The notes below the pieces were generated by a model. The model did not search any database. It had not been told where the DNA came from and saw only the letters and a list, made by a program, of their open reading frames with translations. Made by a program: the position numbers and the translations under genes. Shown piece after piece: positions 1 to 7,850 of a DNA stretch of 32,055 bases. Origin of the DNA: Victivallaceae bacterium (GTDB taxonomy: Bacteria; Verrucomicrobiota; Lentisphaeria; Victivallales; Victivallaceae); NCBI GenBank assembly GCA_021647315.1, contig JAKIUY010000052.1:1-32055 (forward strand), written 5' to 3'. Within the stretch, counting starts at the first letter, position 1. Each line of letters starts with the position of its first letter.

Positions 1-83
1 ATGTTGACTTAATTAAAAATAATGGTAATGTAGAAAATTGTAGTCTTAATGAGAATCCTTCAATTGCTAAAAAATGAGATTAT

Positions 84-250
84 AAAATACGGGGGCATAT
101 TACCGTCAGGGAATATACCCGTATTTTAAATTCATACATTACGGTGGTATTTTTTTTAACCGTACCTATGGCACGGTAATTATTTTGGGAACGATGAACC
201 ACGGGTTACGCACGTGGCTATGATTAAATCATCCCTGCGAGATTTTTTTT
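84..250 (+). promoter_or_regulatory. Structured leader upstream of cbiR (candidate switch)
   Basis: The 286 bases before cbiR hold no gene but several strong pairings. A perfect 10-bp stem joins 84-93 (AAAATACGGG) to 118-127 (CCCGTATTTT). Inside its loop, ATTACCGT (99-106) is an exact partner of ACGGTAAT (173-180), while 159-166 (ACCGTACC area) can instead pair with 170-177 around a 3-base loop with one mismatch; ACGGT at 141-145 can also pair with ACCGT at 159-163. These pairings exclude one another. A further nested hairpin lies at 193-233 (GATGA/TCATC around CCACG/CGTGG), followed by a run of eight T at 243-250. I see none of the conserved boxes of a cobalamin riboswitch. A regulatory role is inferred only from the alternating complementarity. 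Confidence 0.4.
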
Positions 251-286
251 AATAATGAGTGAATTTAACGTTTAAAATTAAATTTT

Positions 287-1120
287 ATGACAAATAGACA
301 GACAGAAGCTTGCTTGACGACAACAGATCTTCGGCAATTCGGGCTGAAAGACTTATTCCCCTTTTCTTTCGCGGTGCCATCATATATCTACCCGGCTGAC
401 ATTAGTGAAAATCTCGGAAAACTTCAGTATGCGGTCGATGAGATTGAACTGCTGCTGTTTGAAGGCGCTGACTTTTCAAATTTACCGACAGAAACTGAGA
501 TTGAACAATTCAGCGCTTTAGGGCGTCAAGCTAAATTGCGTTATAATATTCATCTGCCACTTGATATGGATATTTGTGCCGTTTCAGCAGCAGAAAGAGC
601 GCAGGCGGTTGAACGGCTCAACTTTATTGCCAAGCTGACCGCTCCGCTTAACCCACCAACCTACACATTACATCTGTATCGCCAGGATCGTGGCACACTT
701 GAAGAGTGGCGCAGTAATGTTCGAGATTCACTGGGTAAACTGATTATTACGCCGGGAAAAATATCGGTTGAAACCCTTGACTATGATCTGCGGGATATTG
801 ATGATGTTCTCATGGAATACGGTTGCGGTATTTGTCTGGACATCGGTCATATTATTGTCAACGGTTATGATTTTGCCGAAATCTATCACCATTTTAATAA
901 ACGGGTAACCATCTTCCACCTACACGGGGTTAACCAGACAACCGGCAAAGATCATTTAGCTCTCGGGAACTTACCGGAAGAGCAGCTTGCTGAAATCGGC
1001 AAGCTGATTATCGACACCAAATTTAACGGTACGCTGTCACTGGAAATATTCAGCCTGGAAAACCTGATAGCATCAGTTGAGCCACTGAAAAAAATGTTTC
1101 ATCAACCAACCAAAGCCTGA
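287..1120 (+). CDS. cbiR: Cobamide-remodelling phosphodiesterase CbiR
   Basis: A 277-residue TIM-barrel protein of the AP-endonuclease-2/xylose-isomerase-like superfamily. The series VPSYIYPADI (30-39), VDEIELLLFE (50-59), HLPLD (89-93), CLDIGH (183-188), HLHG (211-214), a DH pair (222-223) and LSLEIF (250-255) is what I recognise as CbiR, the cytoplasmic enzyme known from Akkermansia. It hydrolyses the phosphodiester linking the nucleotide loop of a cobamide, so that a salvaged corrinoid can be rebuilt with another lower ligand. The His, Asp and Glu residues of these motifs are the likely metal ligands. The length matches the family. There is no strong Shine-Dalgarno sequence before the ATG; a structured leader lies upstream. 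The gene stands alone here, but cobU and cobS, which rebuild the nucleotide loop, occur near 26-28 kb. An unrelated TIM-barrel sugar isomerase is the main alternative. Confidence 0.82.
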   Translation: MTNRQTEACLTTTDLRQFGLKDLFPFSFAVPSYIYPADISENLGKLQYAVDEIELLLFEGADFSNLPTETEIEQFSALGRQAKLRYNIHLPLDMDICAVSAAERAQAVERLNFIAKLTAPLNPPTYTLHLYRQDRGTLEEWRSNVRDSLGKLIITPGKISVETLDYDLRDIDDVLMEYGCGICLDIGHIIVNGYDFAEIYHHFNKRVTIFHLHGVNQTTGKDHLALGNLPEEQLAEIGKLIIDTKFNGTLSLEIFSLENLIASVEPLKKMFHQPTKA

Positions 1121-1212
1121 GTATAAACAGACTCAGCCTGTTTCCCCAATGTGGGAGCCGACCTCCGGGCGGCGAACGAAATAATGCGAAGTATCCGCTT
1201 TGCTTTGTGTTT

Positions 1213-1306
1213 TAATACCGTTTTGCGATCTAAAAGCTATTAAAGAGCTGCGCAGTTGAACTTAAACAGGCGCAGTAAACTAGCTAAAAGAATGCACTTG
1301 TGTATA
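1213..1306 (+). repeat. 94-bp dispersed inverted repeat, copy 1
   Basis: This 94-base block lies about 90 bases after the cbiR stop. It is matched on the opposite strand by 26727-26820, just upstream of cobU, with 88 of 94 positions identical and no gaps. Five of the six differences are G-to-A relative to this copy. It contains two short direct repeats (GCGCAGT at 1250 and again at 1270). It does not encode a convincing peptide. Confidence 0.85.
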
Positions 1307-1455
1307 ACGTTTATTTTAGTTCCTGCTCAGCCTGTTATGTTCATCTACTAGGAAATCGTTTCATCTGTTGCTATGCTCGGGTAGGTATTTTTGACAGGAT
1401 AACATGATAATACAGGATTAAATAAAAAATCTTGTCTATCCTGCTATCCCGTCTG

Positions 1456-1476
1456 AAAAACTTCCGGCTCAGCCGG
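1456..1476 (-). terminator. Probable intrinsic terminator of the minus-strand lipoprotein gene
   Basis: Read on the minus strand, the hairpin CCGGC-TGA-GCCGG (1464-1476) is followed after three bases by TTTTT (complement of 1456-1460). It lies about 40 bases past the stop of the lipoprotein gene ending at 1515. Confidence 0.5.
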
Positions 1477-1514
1477 TTATGTAAAAAAAAACCAGATATT
1501 TTTACCGGATACCA

Positions 1515-2069
1515 CTAATCAAGATCTGAGAATGGAATCCAGAGGAACTGGAAATAGTCCGAGCCGAATCCGAAAAACGGTCCCAGTCCCGGCAACCATA
1601 ACAGTCCGAATTTCCAACCCTCTTCATCATAATTTTCAAAGTCTTCATACCAGATAGCACAAAGTAAGTTAAACTCAAATCCGGTTTCACGCCGTTTACC
1701 GTCTGCTTCGTAGAGCGAGTCGCGGACTAGATAAAATACCGGAATAATTGTTGCAACTTTGCGTACGGCAAAATATTTATCCATGGTATCTTCATCGTCG
1801 GCATCCTCTCTGAAACTGCCTAGAGTTGTCCAGTAGAGCACCGGAATCAGCGGCATCACATTCGAAGCCCATTTATCGGTATAATGAGTCTCGCCATCAT
1901 AGGTCAGGCGCATATCAAAATCATCCGGCGTCTGAATCATATTAAGGGCAAAATCAACATTCTTTTTAGTCAGTCTATCCCCGCCGACCCGCTGGTTAAG
2001 CGTACCGCACGAACATAACATGACAACCATTACGACCAAACCACAACCCATCAAAATATTTTTCTTCAT
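1515..2069 (-). CDS. Small predicted lipoprotein, unknown function
   Basis: A 184-residue protein. I chose the ATG whose product begins MKKNILMG because GGAGG lies six bases before it (complement of 2071-2079); an in-frame ATG nine codons upstream has no such support. The N-terminus is a lipoprotein signal: a Lys pair, a hydrophobic stretch of about 17 residues and the lipobox LCSC with the lipidated Cys near residue 21. The mature part is acidic and rich in aromatic residues, with hydrophobic segments such as PLIPVLYW and LLWLPGLGPFFGFG that look like beta-strand or membrane-surface segments. I do not recognise the family. It is transcribed alone, toward cbiR, and probably sits in an envelope membrane facing the periplasm. 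Confidence 0.7.
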   Translation of the reverse strand: MKKNILMGCGLVVMVVMLCSCGTLNQRVGGDRLTKKNVDFALNMIQTPDDFDMRLTYDGETHYTDKWASNVMPLIPVLYWTTLGSFREDADDEDTMDKYFAVRKVATIIPVFYLVRDSLYEADGKRRETGFEFNLLCAIWYEDFENYDEEGWKFGLLWLPGLGPFFGFGSDYFQFLWIPFSDLD

Positions 2070-2147
2070 AACAACCTCCAAGTTATCAGTTCTCAATTGA
2101 CGCTATGCTCTGGCGTTCCGCCAGCCTCTACGGCTCCGTCTTCGTCT

Positions 2148-2209
2148 CAATTCTAAGTTCTAACTTTAAACTCCTATTTCCTAGTTTCCAGTTTCTAGTT
2201 CCCAGCTTC
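2148..2209. repeat. Degenerate short tandem repeat (about 10-nt unit)
   Basis: On the minus strand this stretch reads as imperfect copies of the words GAACTAGAAACTGG and AAACTAGGAAATAGG in tandem. It lies upstream of the minus-strand lipoprotein gene. The 345-base gap 2070-2414 holds nothing else I can support except an AT-rich region and a weak ribosome-binding site before the next gene. Confidence 0.5.
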
Positions 2210-2414
2210 TCTTTTTTCGCAATATAAACAATGTACATTATAACTGCGTTAATAGCAAATAAAATATTATTTGCTTTGGTTCATGGACTTTGTCATAGGT
2301 TGCAATCTTTTCCCAATATGATATATTCAGAAAATCGTTGCAATGTTGCGGGTGGTAGAAAACTGCATTTTGCACGAACATATAAAATGGTAACAATAAA
2401 AGGATATACTGGAT

Positions 2415-3206
2415 ATGGTAACTCAAAAACCTATTATTTTAGTCTGTGCAGTCTGCCTTATCGCTGTTATAACTGGCTGCCAGTCAACCTATCGGACACT
2501 TCGCGTTGGTCCACCAACAGAATACACTGCTTTTCTCCCACGCCATGAGTTACTGGCACCCCAACCGGAAACGTTCCCATTTCGTCGGCTCTGGATGAAT
2601 AAACAGATTAACTGGCAGAAATATCAATATATCTATGTGGCACCGGTCGATACATCACACCTTTTCAAAAAAACAACTTGGGAGAAAATCAATGCCAGAG
2701 TCCTGACTCATGAACAATTTGATCAGGGCATCCAGCAGATTACTGGAGATGTTAATCAGATCAGTAGGTTTATGCGGCAGGAATTTATTAAGGCTCTGAA
2801 AAAAAATAGCCGTAAACTCGGGATAACGGTAGTGCCGGACTCATTTCCAGGCTGTCTAGTGGTTCGGCTTGCATTGGTAAAATTGGTGCCGACAAAAGTT
2901 TTTATGAATGCAGGCGGTGTTGTCGCCAATATTTTTATGCCGGGAGCCGGTGTTGTCGCTAATATGTCCAGTGCAGGCGTTGTCGCCGTTGAAGGCATGT
3001 TAATGGAATCATCCGGTAGAATGTTAATGATGTTTGCCGAACAGGATAAAGACACCGTAACTCTAGTGGATGTCGATGGTTTAACATGGTATAGTCATTC
3101 AAAGAATATCATCACCGAATGGAGCACTGATTTTTGTCAAATCATCAAAAATCCAAACTACAAAAAAGTCAAAAAAAGTTTTCCAGCCAAACTAATCAGT
3201 ATCTGA
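2415..3206 (+). CDS. DUF3313-like lipoprotein
   Basis: A 263-residue predicted lipoprotein. The N-terminus has a Lys, a hydrophobic stretch and the lipobox ITGC with the lipidated Cys at residue 22. The body resembles the DUF3313 family of bacterial lipoproteins: a YIYVAPVD strand early on, a central FMRQEFIKALKK helix, and a C-terminal Gly/Val-rich repeat (GVVANIF, GVVANMS, GVVAVEG) followed by GMLMESSGRMLMMFAEQ, which matches the family pattern of describing a modification and its deployment. The triplicated GVVA phrase is unusual. A weak AAAGGA precedes the ATG by about ten bases. Function unknown; probably anchored in the outer membrane. No neighbour on the same strand is close enough to suggest an operon. 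Confidence 0.65.
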   Translation: MVTQKPIILVCAVCLIAVITGCQSTYRTLRVGPPTEYTAFLPRHELLAPQPETFPFRRLWMNKQINWQKYQYIYVAPVDTSHLFKKTTWEKINARVLTHEQFDQGIQQITGDVNQISRFMRQEFIKALKKNSRKLGITVVPDSFPGCLVVRLALVKLVPTKVFMNAGGVVANIFMPGAGVVANMSSAGVVAVEGMLMESSGRMLMMFAEQDKDTVTLVDVDGLTWYSHSKNIITEWSTDFCQIIKNPNYKKVKKSFPAKLISI

Positions 3207-3803
3207 AACCCGCCCTGTTTATCATTGCATCCTGTTACTCTCGCAAAGACGCCATGACGTGGCGGGCGATGGTTTTAACCACGGAGACTTAGAAATCCTC
3301 TGTTTGTTTTTACAGCCCATAGAATAATTTAAGATTATTTCCTACATAAAAATATATTAAATAATAGAACGGAACAGCTCTGGCGAAATAGGTTGCGAAA
3401 TAGGGATATTTCAAACAGAAATCAAAATAATAATGCAACCATTTTCGGAATGCAGAATGTTCATTTGCAGGAATACTGCTTGCTGACAATAAAACGTTAA
3501 ATTTGTCCTAAGGTACTTCCGGCGGTCTAATCATGGAATGATATCTTTAAGCTAACTATCATCTCATATCAAATATAATGTTATTGTGAAATATATTTAA
3601 AATTTGACAAGTCATTAAAATCAATTACATTAGGACGATTGCGTTAAACCTTACAATAAAAGTTTAATATATCCGACATCTAATTTCAGGATGATGATAT
3701 ATTGGGCTTTGGTTGAAAATATAGAGAGACATTAAGACAGAAATAGTCAATGCACTGGGGACGGAGTTTCTTATAAAATTTAAAATCAGCTTTAAAATCA
3801 TTT
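3207..3803. other. 597-bp gene-free stretch with dispersed-repeat words and a candidate promoter
   Basis: I see no coding sequence here. At 3235-3291 the words CTCTCGCAAAGACGC and TTAACCACGGAGAC occur; both belong to the widespread degenerate repeats seen in many PVC and other genomes, and a related CTCTCGCTAAGACGC occurs at 31815. The rest is AT-rich and leads into the cysteine-desulfurase cluster; the best promoter match is at 3604-3631. Confidence 0.5.
3604..3631 (+). promoter_or_regulatory. Candidate sigma70-type promoter of the thiol cluster
   Basis: TTGACA (3604-3609) and TACATT (3626-3631) are separated by 16 bases, in AT-rich DNA about 170 bases before the first gene of the cluster. 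This is a sequence match only. Confidence 0.35.
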
Positions 3804-4925
3804 ATGTTAAATTCAACTACAGGATATTTTGATTACGCCGCGACCTGTCCCCCCTTTCCTGAGGCGCTTTCGACTTTTGAACAGGTAAGTAGAGAGTATT
3901 ACGGAAATCCGACCTCTATACACAAACATGGGTTAGATGCCAGAACTAAGTTGCGGGAATTAAAAAGTGCTTTATGTCGACTTGTTAATTTCCCCGACGG
4001 TAGATTGATGCTTACAGGCTCGGGAACCGAAAGCAACAACACTCTTATAGAAGGTCATCTGAAATCGCATAAGGCGGCCAGGATTCTAATGGCTGAAGAT
4101 GTCCACGATTCCCTTTGGTATGCTGTAGATGCGCACCCAGATTCAGTTGAAGTGCTTAAAATTTCAGCAGATGGAAAAATTGAACTAAATAATTTCAAAA
4201 ACAAACTTTCAGATAAAATAAGCCTAGTCTGTATCAGTCATGTCTGTAATGAAACAGGCATTATACATGATCTACATTCTATTGCTGAAATTTGCTTATA
4301 TCGCGGAATACCTCTGTTTTGCGACGGGGCGCAGGCATTGGGACATGTCCCCCTTGATTTATCTGAACAAAGAGCAACTTATTATAGTTTTTCCTCTCAT
4401 AAATTCGGAGCAACCCGTGGCTTCGGGGGGCTCTTTATAAGGGATAGTAACTTTGATGCTTTATTAAAGGGGGGAAATCAAGAGGGAAGCCTGCGTGCGG
4501 GGACGGAAAACCTCCCAGGTCTGGCCGCCGCTGTCAAAGCACTTGAATTATCTATAGTTCAGCAGGACACCGAGAGTAAACGACTCCTTAAGCTTGCAGA
4601 GCTTTTACGGAAAACTCTGAAGAGGGATAACCCTAATTGTATTTTTAATAACCAGGAAAACTGTTTGCCGGGGTTGCTGTCTTGTTCTTTCCCGGAGATC
4701 TCAGGAGCGGAACTTGCGGCAGCTCTTTCTTGCGCAGGGTTTTCTGTCTCTAGGGGCTCGGCCTGCCATGCTGATGAAGATGAACCCTCTCGCATTATTA
4801 TGCTTATGGGACGTAGTAAGCGGGAAGCGATAGGCACTCTGCGAATAAGCTTGGGGAGATTAACAGATAAACAGGCCGTTTTGGCTTTTTGCCAAATCCT
4901 TAAAAAATATATCCAGCGAGTCTAA
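3804..4925 (+). CDS. Cysteine desulfurase-like PLP enzyme (NifS/IscS group)
   Basis: A 373-residue class V aminotransferase. The PLP Schiff-base Lys is K200 in SSHKFGA, the ring-stacking His is H101, the Asp of CDGAQALG is D174, and the persulfide-forming Cys is C321 in SRGSACHADEDEPS, the equivalent of the IscS loop Cys. The GTESNN motif near 74-79 is the typical cofactor phosphate site. Such enzymes draw sulfur (or selenium) from cysteine as a protein persulfide. The loop SACHADEDEPS differs from the usual SACTS sequence, so it may serve a dedicated partner rather than general Fe-S assembly. One base separates its stop from the next gene, which encodes a Cys-rich membrane thiol protein; the two are surely cotranscribed. 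I infer that the neighbour receives the sulfur. No Fe-S scaffold gene is near. Confidence 0.8.
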   Translation: MLNSTTGYFDYAATCPPFPEALSTFEQVSREYYGNPTSIHKHGLDARTKLRELKSALCRLVNFPDGRLMLTGSGTESNNTLIEGHLKSHKAARILMAEDVHDSLWYAVDAHPDSVEVLKISADGKIELNNFKNKLSDKISLVCISHVCNETGIIHDLHSIAEICLYRGIPLFCDGAQALGHVPLDLSEQRATYYSFSSHKFGATRGFGGLFIRDSNFDALLKGGNQEGSLRAGTENLPGLAAAVKALELSIVQQDTESKRLLKLAELLRKTLKRDNPNCIFNNQENCLPGLLSCSFPEISGAELAAALSCAGFSVSRGSACHADEDEPSRIIMLMGRSKREAIGTLRISLGRLTDKQAVLAFCQILKKYIQRV

Positions 4926-4926
4926 T

Positions 4927-6504
4927 ATGCCAAGTAAAGAATATTTCCTGAATAATCCCTCTTTGCCAGCAGTAGAGGAGATGTATAGAAGTATTGCGGT
5001 AAAATCAGAATTGCAATTAAGCGTGACTTTTACGAAATTGCCTGATTTACTAAAGAATCTGGAACAAATCGGTTATGTTGCTATTGAGATAGCCCCTTTT
5101 CAGGTTGCGGACAGCACCGTTGTTCTGCGTGCATACAAGGGAAAGCACGGCCCCTGTTACGATACCGGGCGTACTGCTTTCTACAAAGGTGTTGCTTGTG
5201 CAGCCCTGGATGATGATCAGCATATCCTGTTTTCAGGCGGTACCCCTGCTAAAGTCTGTGAGAAAACAGCGCAGGTCTATCAGTTGCTGCCCTATCAGAA
5301 TAAAATAGAAGTCAGTGATACAGTTCAGCATGACCCAGCAACTATGCCTAAACGCTTTGATTGTGATACTTTTGAAAATGATGTTCAGCAAATCAAAGGT
5401 GCTCTTGGAAAGAGTGTTCACGGCGAGCATACCCTGATTTTTTATCCCGGCCCCTTTAAAATGCTCATTTTAAAAGATGGCACGCTAATGCGACGGGGGC
5501 AACTCAATGCGGTTCCGGCGTCATTAGCCGATGAGCTGATAAAAAAGGAATCTTGCTTTAAACTTAAAAGCGGTTCTCCATTACCTCCACGATTGGATTT
5601 TCTGAAGGCGTACAGTGCAGGCGGTTCTGCTTTTCTGCTCGGGGATTTTGCTATTCAGCTCATGATTGAAGAGACGGTGGTGACTGATTTCATGACCTTA
5701 GACAATATTACGCCTAAACTGAAAAACAGATTAGTCAGTGTTATTAAAGAAAATAAAGATTATTTCATTTTGATAGGTAGCGACCCTATTGTTAAATTAG
5801 GTTGTTGTCCTTCTGAAGAGGTCGGCTGTGCTAATCTCCTGGTTGCGGGGGGGGTACTGGGAAAACAGGAACAGGAACTGCCTGACGATGCCTGCCCATC
5901 AACATTATATACGTTTAAGGGGGAACTTGGTCACGATAACCAAGGGGTAAACTGCTATATTCCAGATCAGGCATTCAGAAAAGAGATATTAGGCAGAATA
6001 GAACACCGGAGTAGGCATTTATCTATGTTTTTGGTTAAATGGATATTGCTCCTGTTTGTTCTTTTTAGCCTATTATTTTCTTTCATTAAACTTTACAGGC
6101 AAGAGATGCCCTTGGGGCGTACGAGTATAGAATTGAACAAACTCCTGAAGCTTGAACATGCAAACCAATTTGCCGTATTGCTTTTCCATGCTTCAATTCG
6201 CTGTGCGCAATGTCGCAATATGGAAAAGTTCAGCAAGCTGACGCTGGAGGAGTACTTCCGAGAAAACGAGAAAACGAATACGCCCGTTTTCCGGCTTATC
6301 AATCGAAACGCGGTGGAATATAAAAATCTTGTTGAAAAATGGGATATTTTCACCAGTACCATTGCACTGGCTGAATTTAGAAATGGAAAACTTTATCGCC
6401 ATGAAATCGTAAAAGAAGCCTGGGATACCTATAACGCAAAAGAACTTTTTATTGAAATGCTACGACAGAAACTCACTAGCTTTATGGAGGGTAAAAATGA
6501 ATGA
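4927..6504 (+). CDS. Multidomain membrane thiol protein: ArsM C-terminal-like domain + Cys-rich domain + TM + thioredoxin-like domain
   Basis: A 525-residue protein with four visible parts. Residues about 55-130 (VVLRAYK, CYDTGRTAFYKG, LDDDQH, VCEKTA) resemble the C-terminal domain found after the methyltransferase domain in ArsM-like arsenite methyltransferases, but there is no SAM-binding domain before it. Residues about 140-355 are a region I do not recognise, with LGCCPSEEVGC (C293, C294, C301) and further Cys at 323 and 343. Residues 365-390 form one transmembrane helix; the basic HRSRH before it suggests that the N-terminal half is cytoplasmic and the C-terminal half periplasmic. Residues 405-520 look like a thioredoxin fold with C426-A-Q-C429 in RCAQC, as in ArsF-family proteins. 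It lies between a cysteine desulfurase and an ArsG-like permease and overlaps the latter by eight bases. I infer a thiol relay. No known protein of this full layout comes to mind. Confidence 0.6.
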   Translation: MPSKEYFLNNPSLPAVEEMYRSIAVKSELQLSVTFTKLPDLLKNLEQIGYVAIEIAPFQVADSTVVLRAYKGKHGPCYDTGRTAFYKGVACAALDDDQHILFSGGTPAKVCEKTAQVYQLLPYQNKIEVSDTVQHDPATMPKRFDCDTFENDVQQIKGALGKSVHGEHTLIFYPGPFKMLILKDGTLMRRGQLNAVPASLADELIKKESCFKLKSGSPLPPRLDFLKAYSAGGSAFLLGDFAIQLMIEETVVTDFMTLDNITPKLKNRLVSVIKENKDYFILIGSDPIVKLGCCPSEEVGCANLLVAGGVLGKQEQELPDDACPSTLYTFKGELGHDNQGVNCYIPDQAFRKEILGRIEHRSRHLSMFLVKWILLLFVLFSLLFSFIKLYRQEMPLGRTSIELNKLLKLEHANQFAVLLFHASIRCAQCRNMEKFSKLTLEEYFRENEKTNTPVFRLINRNAVEYKNLVEKWDIFTSTIALAEFRNGKLYRHEIVKEAWDTYNAKELFIEMLRQKLTSFMEGKNE

Positions 6505-7162
6505 ATTGCTTTTACTTTCAATGTCATGCGTCGTTTTGGGGTGCTTAATCAGCATACATCCCTGTCCGTTGACGACAAATTTAGCGGCCATTACCATGCT
6601 CAGTTCATGGCAAGAAAGAAAATATTCACTTCTGCTTGGTATTTTTTTTATCGTTGGATATTCAGGAGCTTTTATTAGTCTCGGTATTTTATTGAGCTTC
6701 AGTGGGCTGAAAATATACATCATTAGTAATTTCTTACAGAACACCTTGAGATTATTTATCGGTCTCATTATTATTCTTGTCGGAATGTTACATTTAAAGC
6801 TAATCAACTTTGATACCCATGGCAACAAAATTATAAAATGGACACAGAATATAAAATGGAACGCAGTGCGTGCTTTGCTCATGGGGTTCATGCTCGCCTT
6901 AAGTTTCTGTCCTGTCACGGCAACACTTTTTTTCGGTTTGTTGTTTCCACTGGCCGTTCAGTACGAACAAATAGTATTGTTTCCCCTGCTTTTTGGAATT
7001 GGAGCTGCTTTACCTTTAGTAATACTCGCTTTATTGCTCAGAAAGAGTTCAAATGCTCTAAGCGTATCAAAAGGCTGGCAAAACCACATGCACCAACTGA
7101 CTGGCTGGGTGATGATTCTGTTGGGAATATATATTTCCATTCAGGAAATCTATCTCAGATGA
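6497..7162 (+). CDS. DsbD/CcdA-like membrane protein, ArsG-type permease family
   Basis: A 221-residue integral membrane protein with about six transmembrane helices. I chose the ATG at 6497 because GGAGGG lies just before it; it overlaps the preceding stop by eight bases. Two Cys-Pro sites in helices 1 and 4 (HPCPLTTN and SFCPVTATLFFG) correspond to the paired redox Cys of the CcdA/DsbD superfamily, which carry electrons or thiols across the inner membrane. The sequence is closest in feel to the ArsG family (aromatic arsenical efflux permeases usually encoded beside ArsF-type thioredoxin-like proteins), and its upstream neighbour indeed carries an ArsF-like CxxC domain. Transport of an arsenical, selenium or sulfur compound and simple electron transfer are both possible; the sequence alone cannot decide. 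The product ends in a TGA. Confidence 0.65.
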   Translation: MNELLLLSMSCVVLGCLISIHPCPLTTNLAAITMLSSWQERKYSLLLGIFFIVGYSGAFISLGILLSFSGLKIYIISNFLQNTLRLFIGLIIILVGMLHLKLINFDTHGNKIIKWTQNIKWNAVRALLMGFMLALSFCPVTATLFFGLLFPLAVQYEQIVLFPLLFGIGAALPLVILALLLRKSSNALSVSKGWQNHMHQLTGWVMILLGIYISIQEIYLR

Positions 7163-7660
7163 GCTAATTGCAAAAGTATTTATCAGAATATTGGTAATTT
7201 TTTTATCGGTATCGGTCCGATAATATTAGGTGCATTGGTTATCTACCTGTCAACCCACATCCTGTTTGGTCATCTGATTAAATTTGCACCTGCTCAAAAT
7301 ATTGAGAATGGAACTTCTACAACAATGACTGAACAGATGCTCTTTATGTTCAAGCAGATTTTTAATTGGTCAAATCTAACAAGTATAAGATTTTATATTT
7401 TTATCTACATCTGCTTTGCTGTAGGCAGTGCGATAAATCTCAGTCCACCTGATTTGCATGGTGCAAGTAAAGGATTCATGACAATTATAATCTTTTTATT
7501 CATTTTAAATCTTGCAACGCTATGGCTGGGAAAATTTGATTATGACTCTATCATGCACAATAATTTCTTCCTAATATTTTACCTGATAATGATCCTGTCT
7601 ATCATAGTCAACGCCATAATAGCCCCAATAATCCCACCATTTCTGAAGATTAGATATTAG
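7163..7660 (+). pseudogene. 5'-truncated membrane protein remnant (M50/DUF3267-like C-terminal part)
   Basis: Directly after the TGA of the permease, and in the same frame, 165 codons are open to a TAG at 7658-7660. There is no ATG near the front; the first usable start is TTG at 7235, without a ribosome-binding site. Yet the translation already looks protein-like before that TTG (FFIGIGPIILGALV), so the true 5' end seems to be missing. Four hydrophobic helices follow, with AVGSAINLSPPDLHGA, a phrase resembling the C-terminal part of membrane metallopeptidase-like proteins; the HExxH half is absent. I take it as a decayed fragment. A short functional membrane protein starting at 7235 is the alternative. 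Confidence 0.45.
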
Positions 7661-7850
7661 TTAAACTATATATCGTATTGTACATATTGACAGGAGCCTT
7701 TCGACGGAGCCCCTTGATGCTGGTCTCATCAATACCCCAACTTCAGATCTCTGGACTTACGGATAACATGGGTTACCGGTAAATCCGCGTTATGGCTTTG
7801 CAATCGGTCTGTTTTGGCTGTATTTTATAGGTATAATAAAACTTTGTATT

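Larger units (their letters stand above)
1121..1514. other. Intergenic region between cbiR and a convergent lipoprotein gene
   Basis: There is no gene in these 394 bases. They contain copy 1 of the 94-bp repeat, an imperfect palindrome at about 1393-1453 built from GACAGGATA-type words (left arm GACAGGATAACATGATAA, right arm ending CTATCCCGTC), and a terminator-like hairpin at 1464-1476 for the minus-strand gene. GACAGGATA-type words are a common kind of degenerate dispersed repeat. Confidence 0.6.

Noticed and set aside
1-286. Cobalamin riboswitch before cbiR
   Set aside because: The leader is structured, but the conserved B12-box and the GCCACTG-type core are not present.
7160-7162. TGA as selenocysteine codon in the permease
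   Set aside because: The permease already has the full family length at the TGA, and the downstream part looks like a different protein family.
7680-7780. Minus-strand transposase remnant (phrase GIDETSIKGLRRKAP)
   Set aside because: It is only about 25 codons, bounded by stops, and I cannot tie it to a family with confidence.
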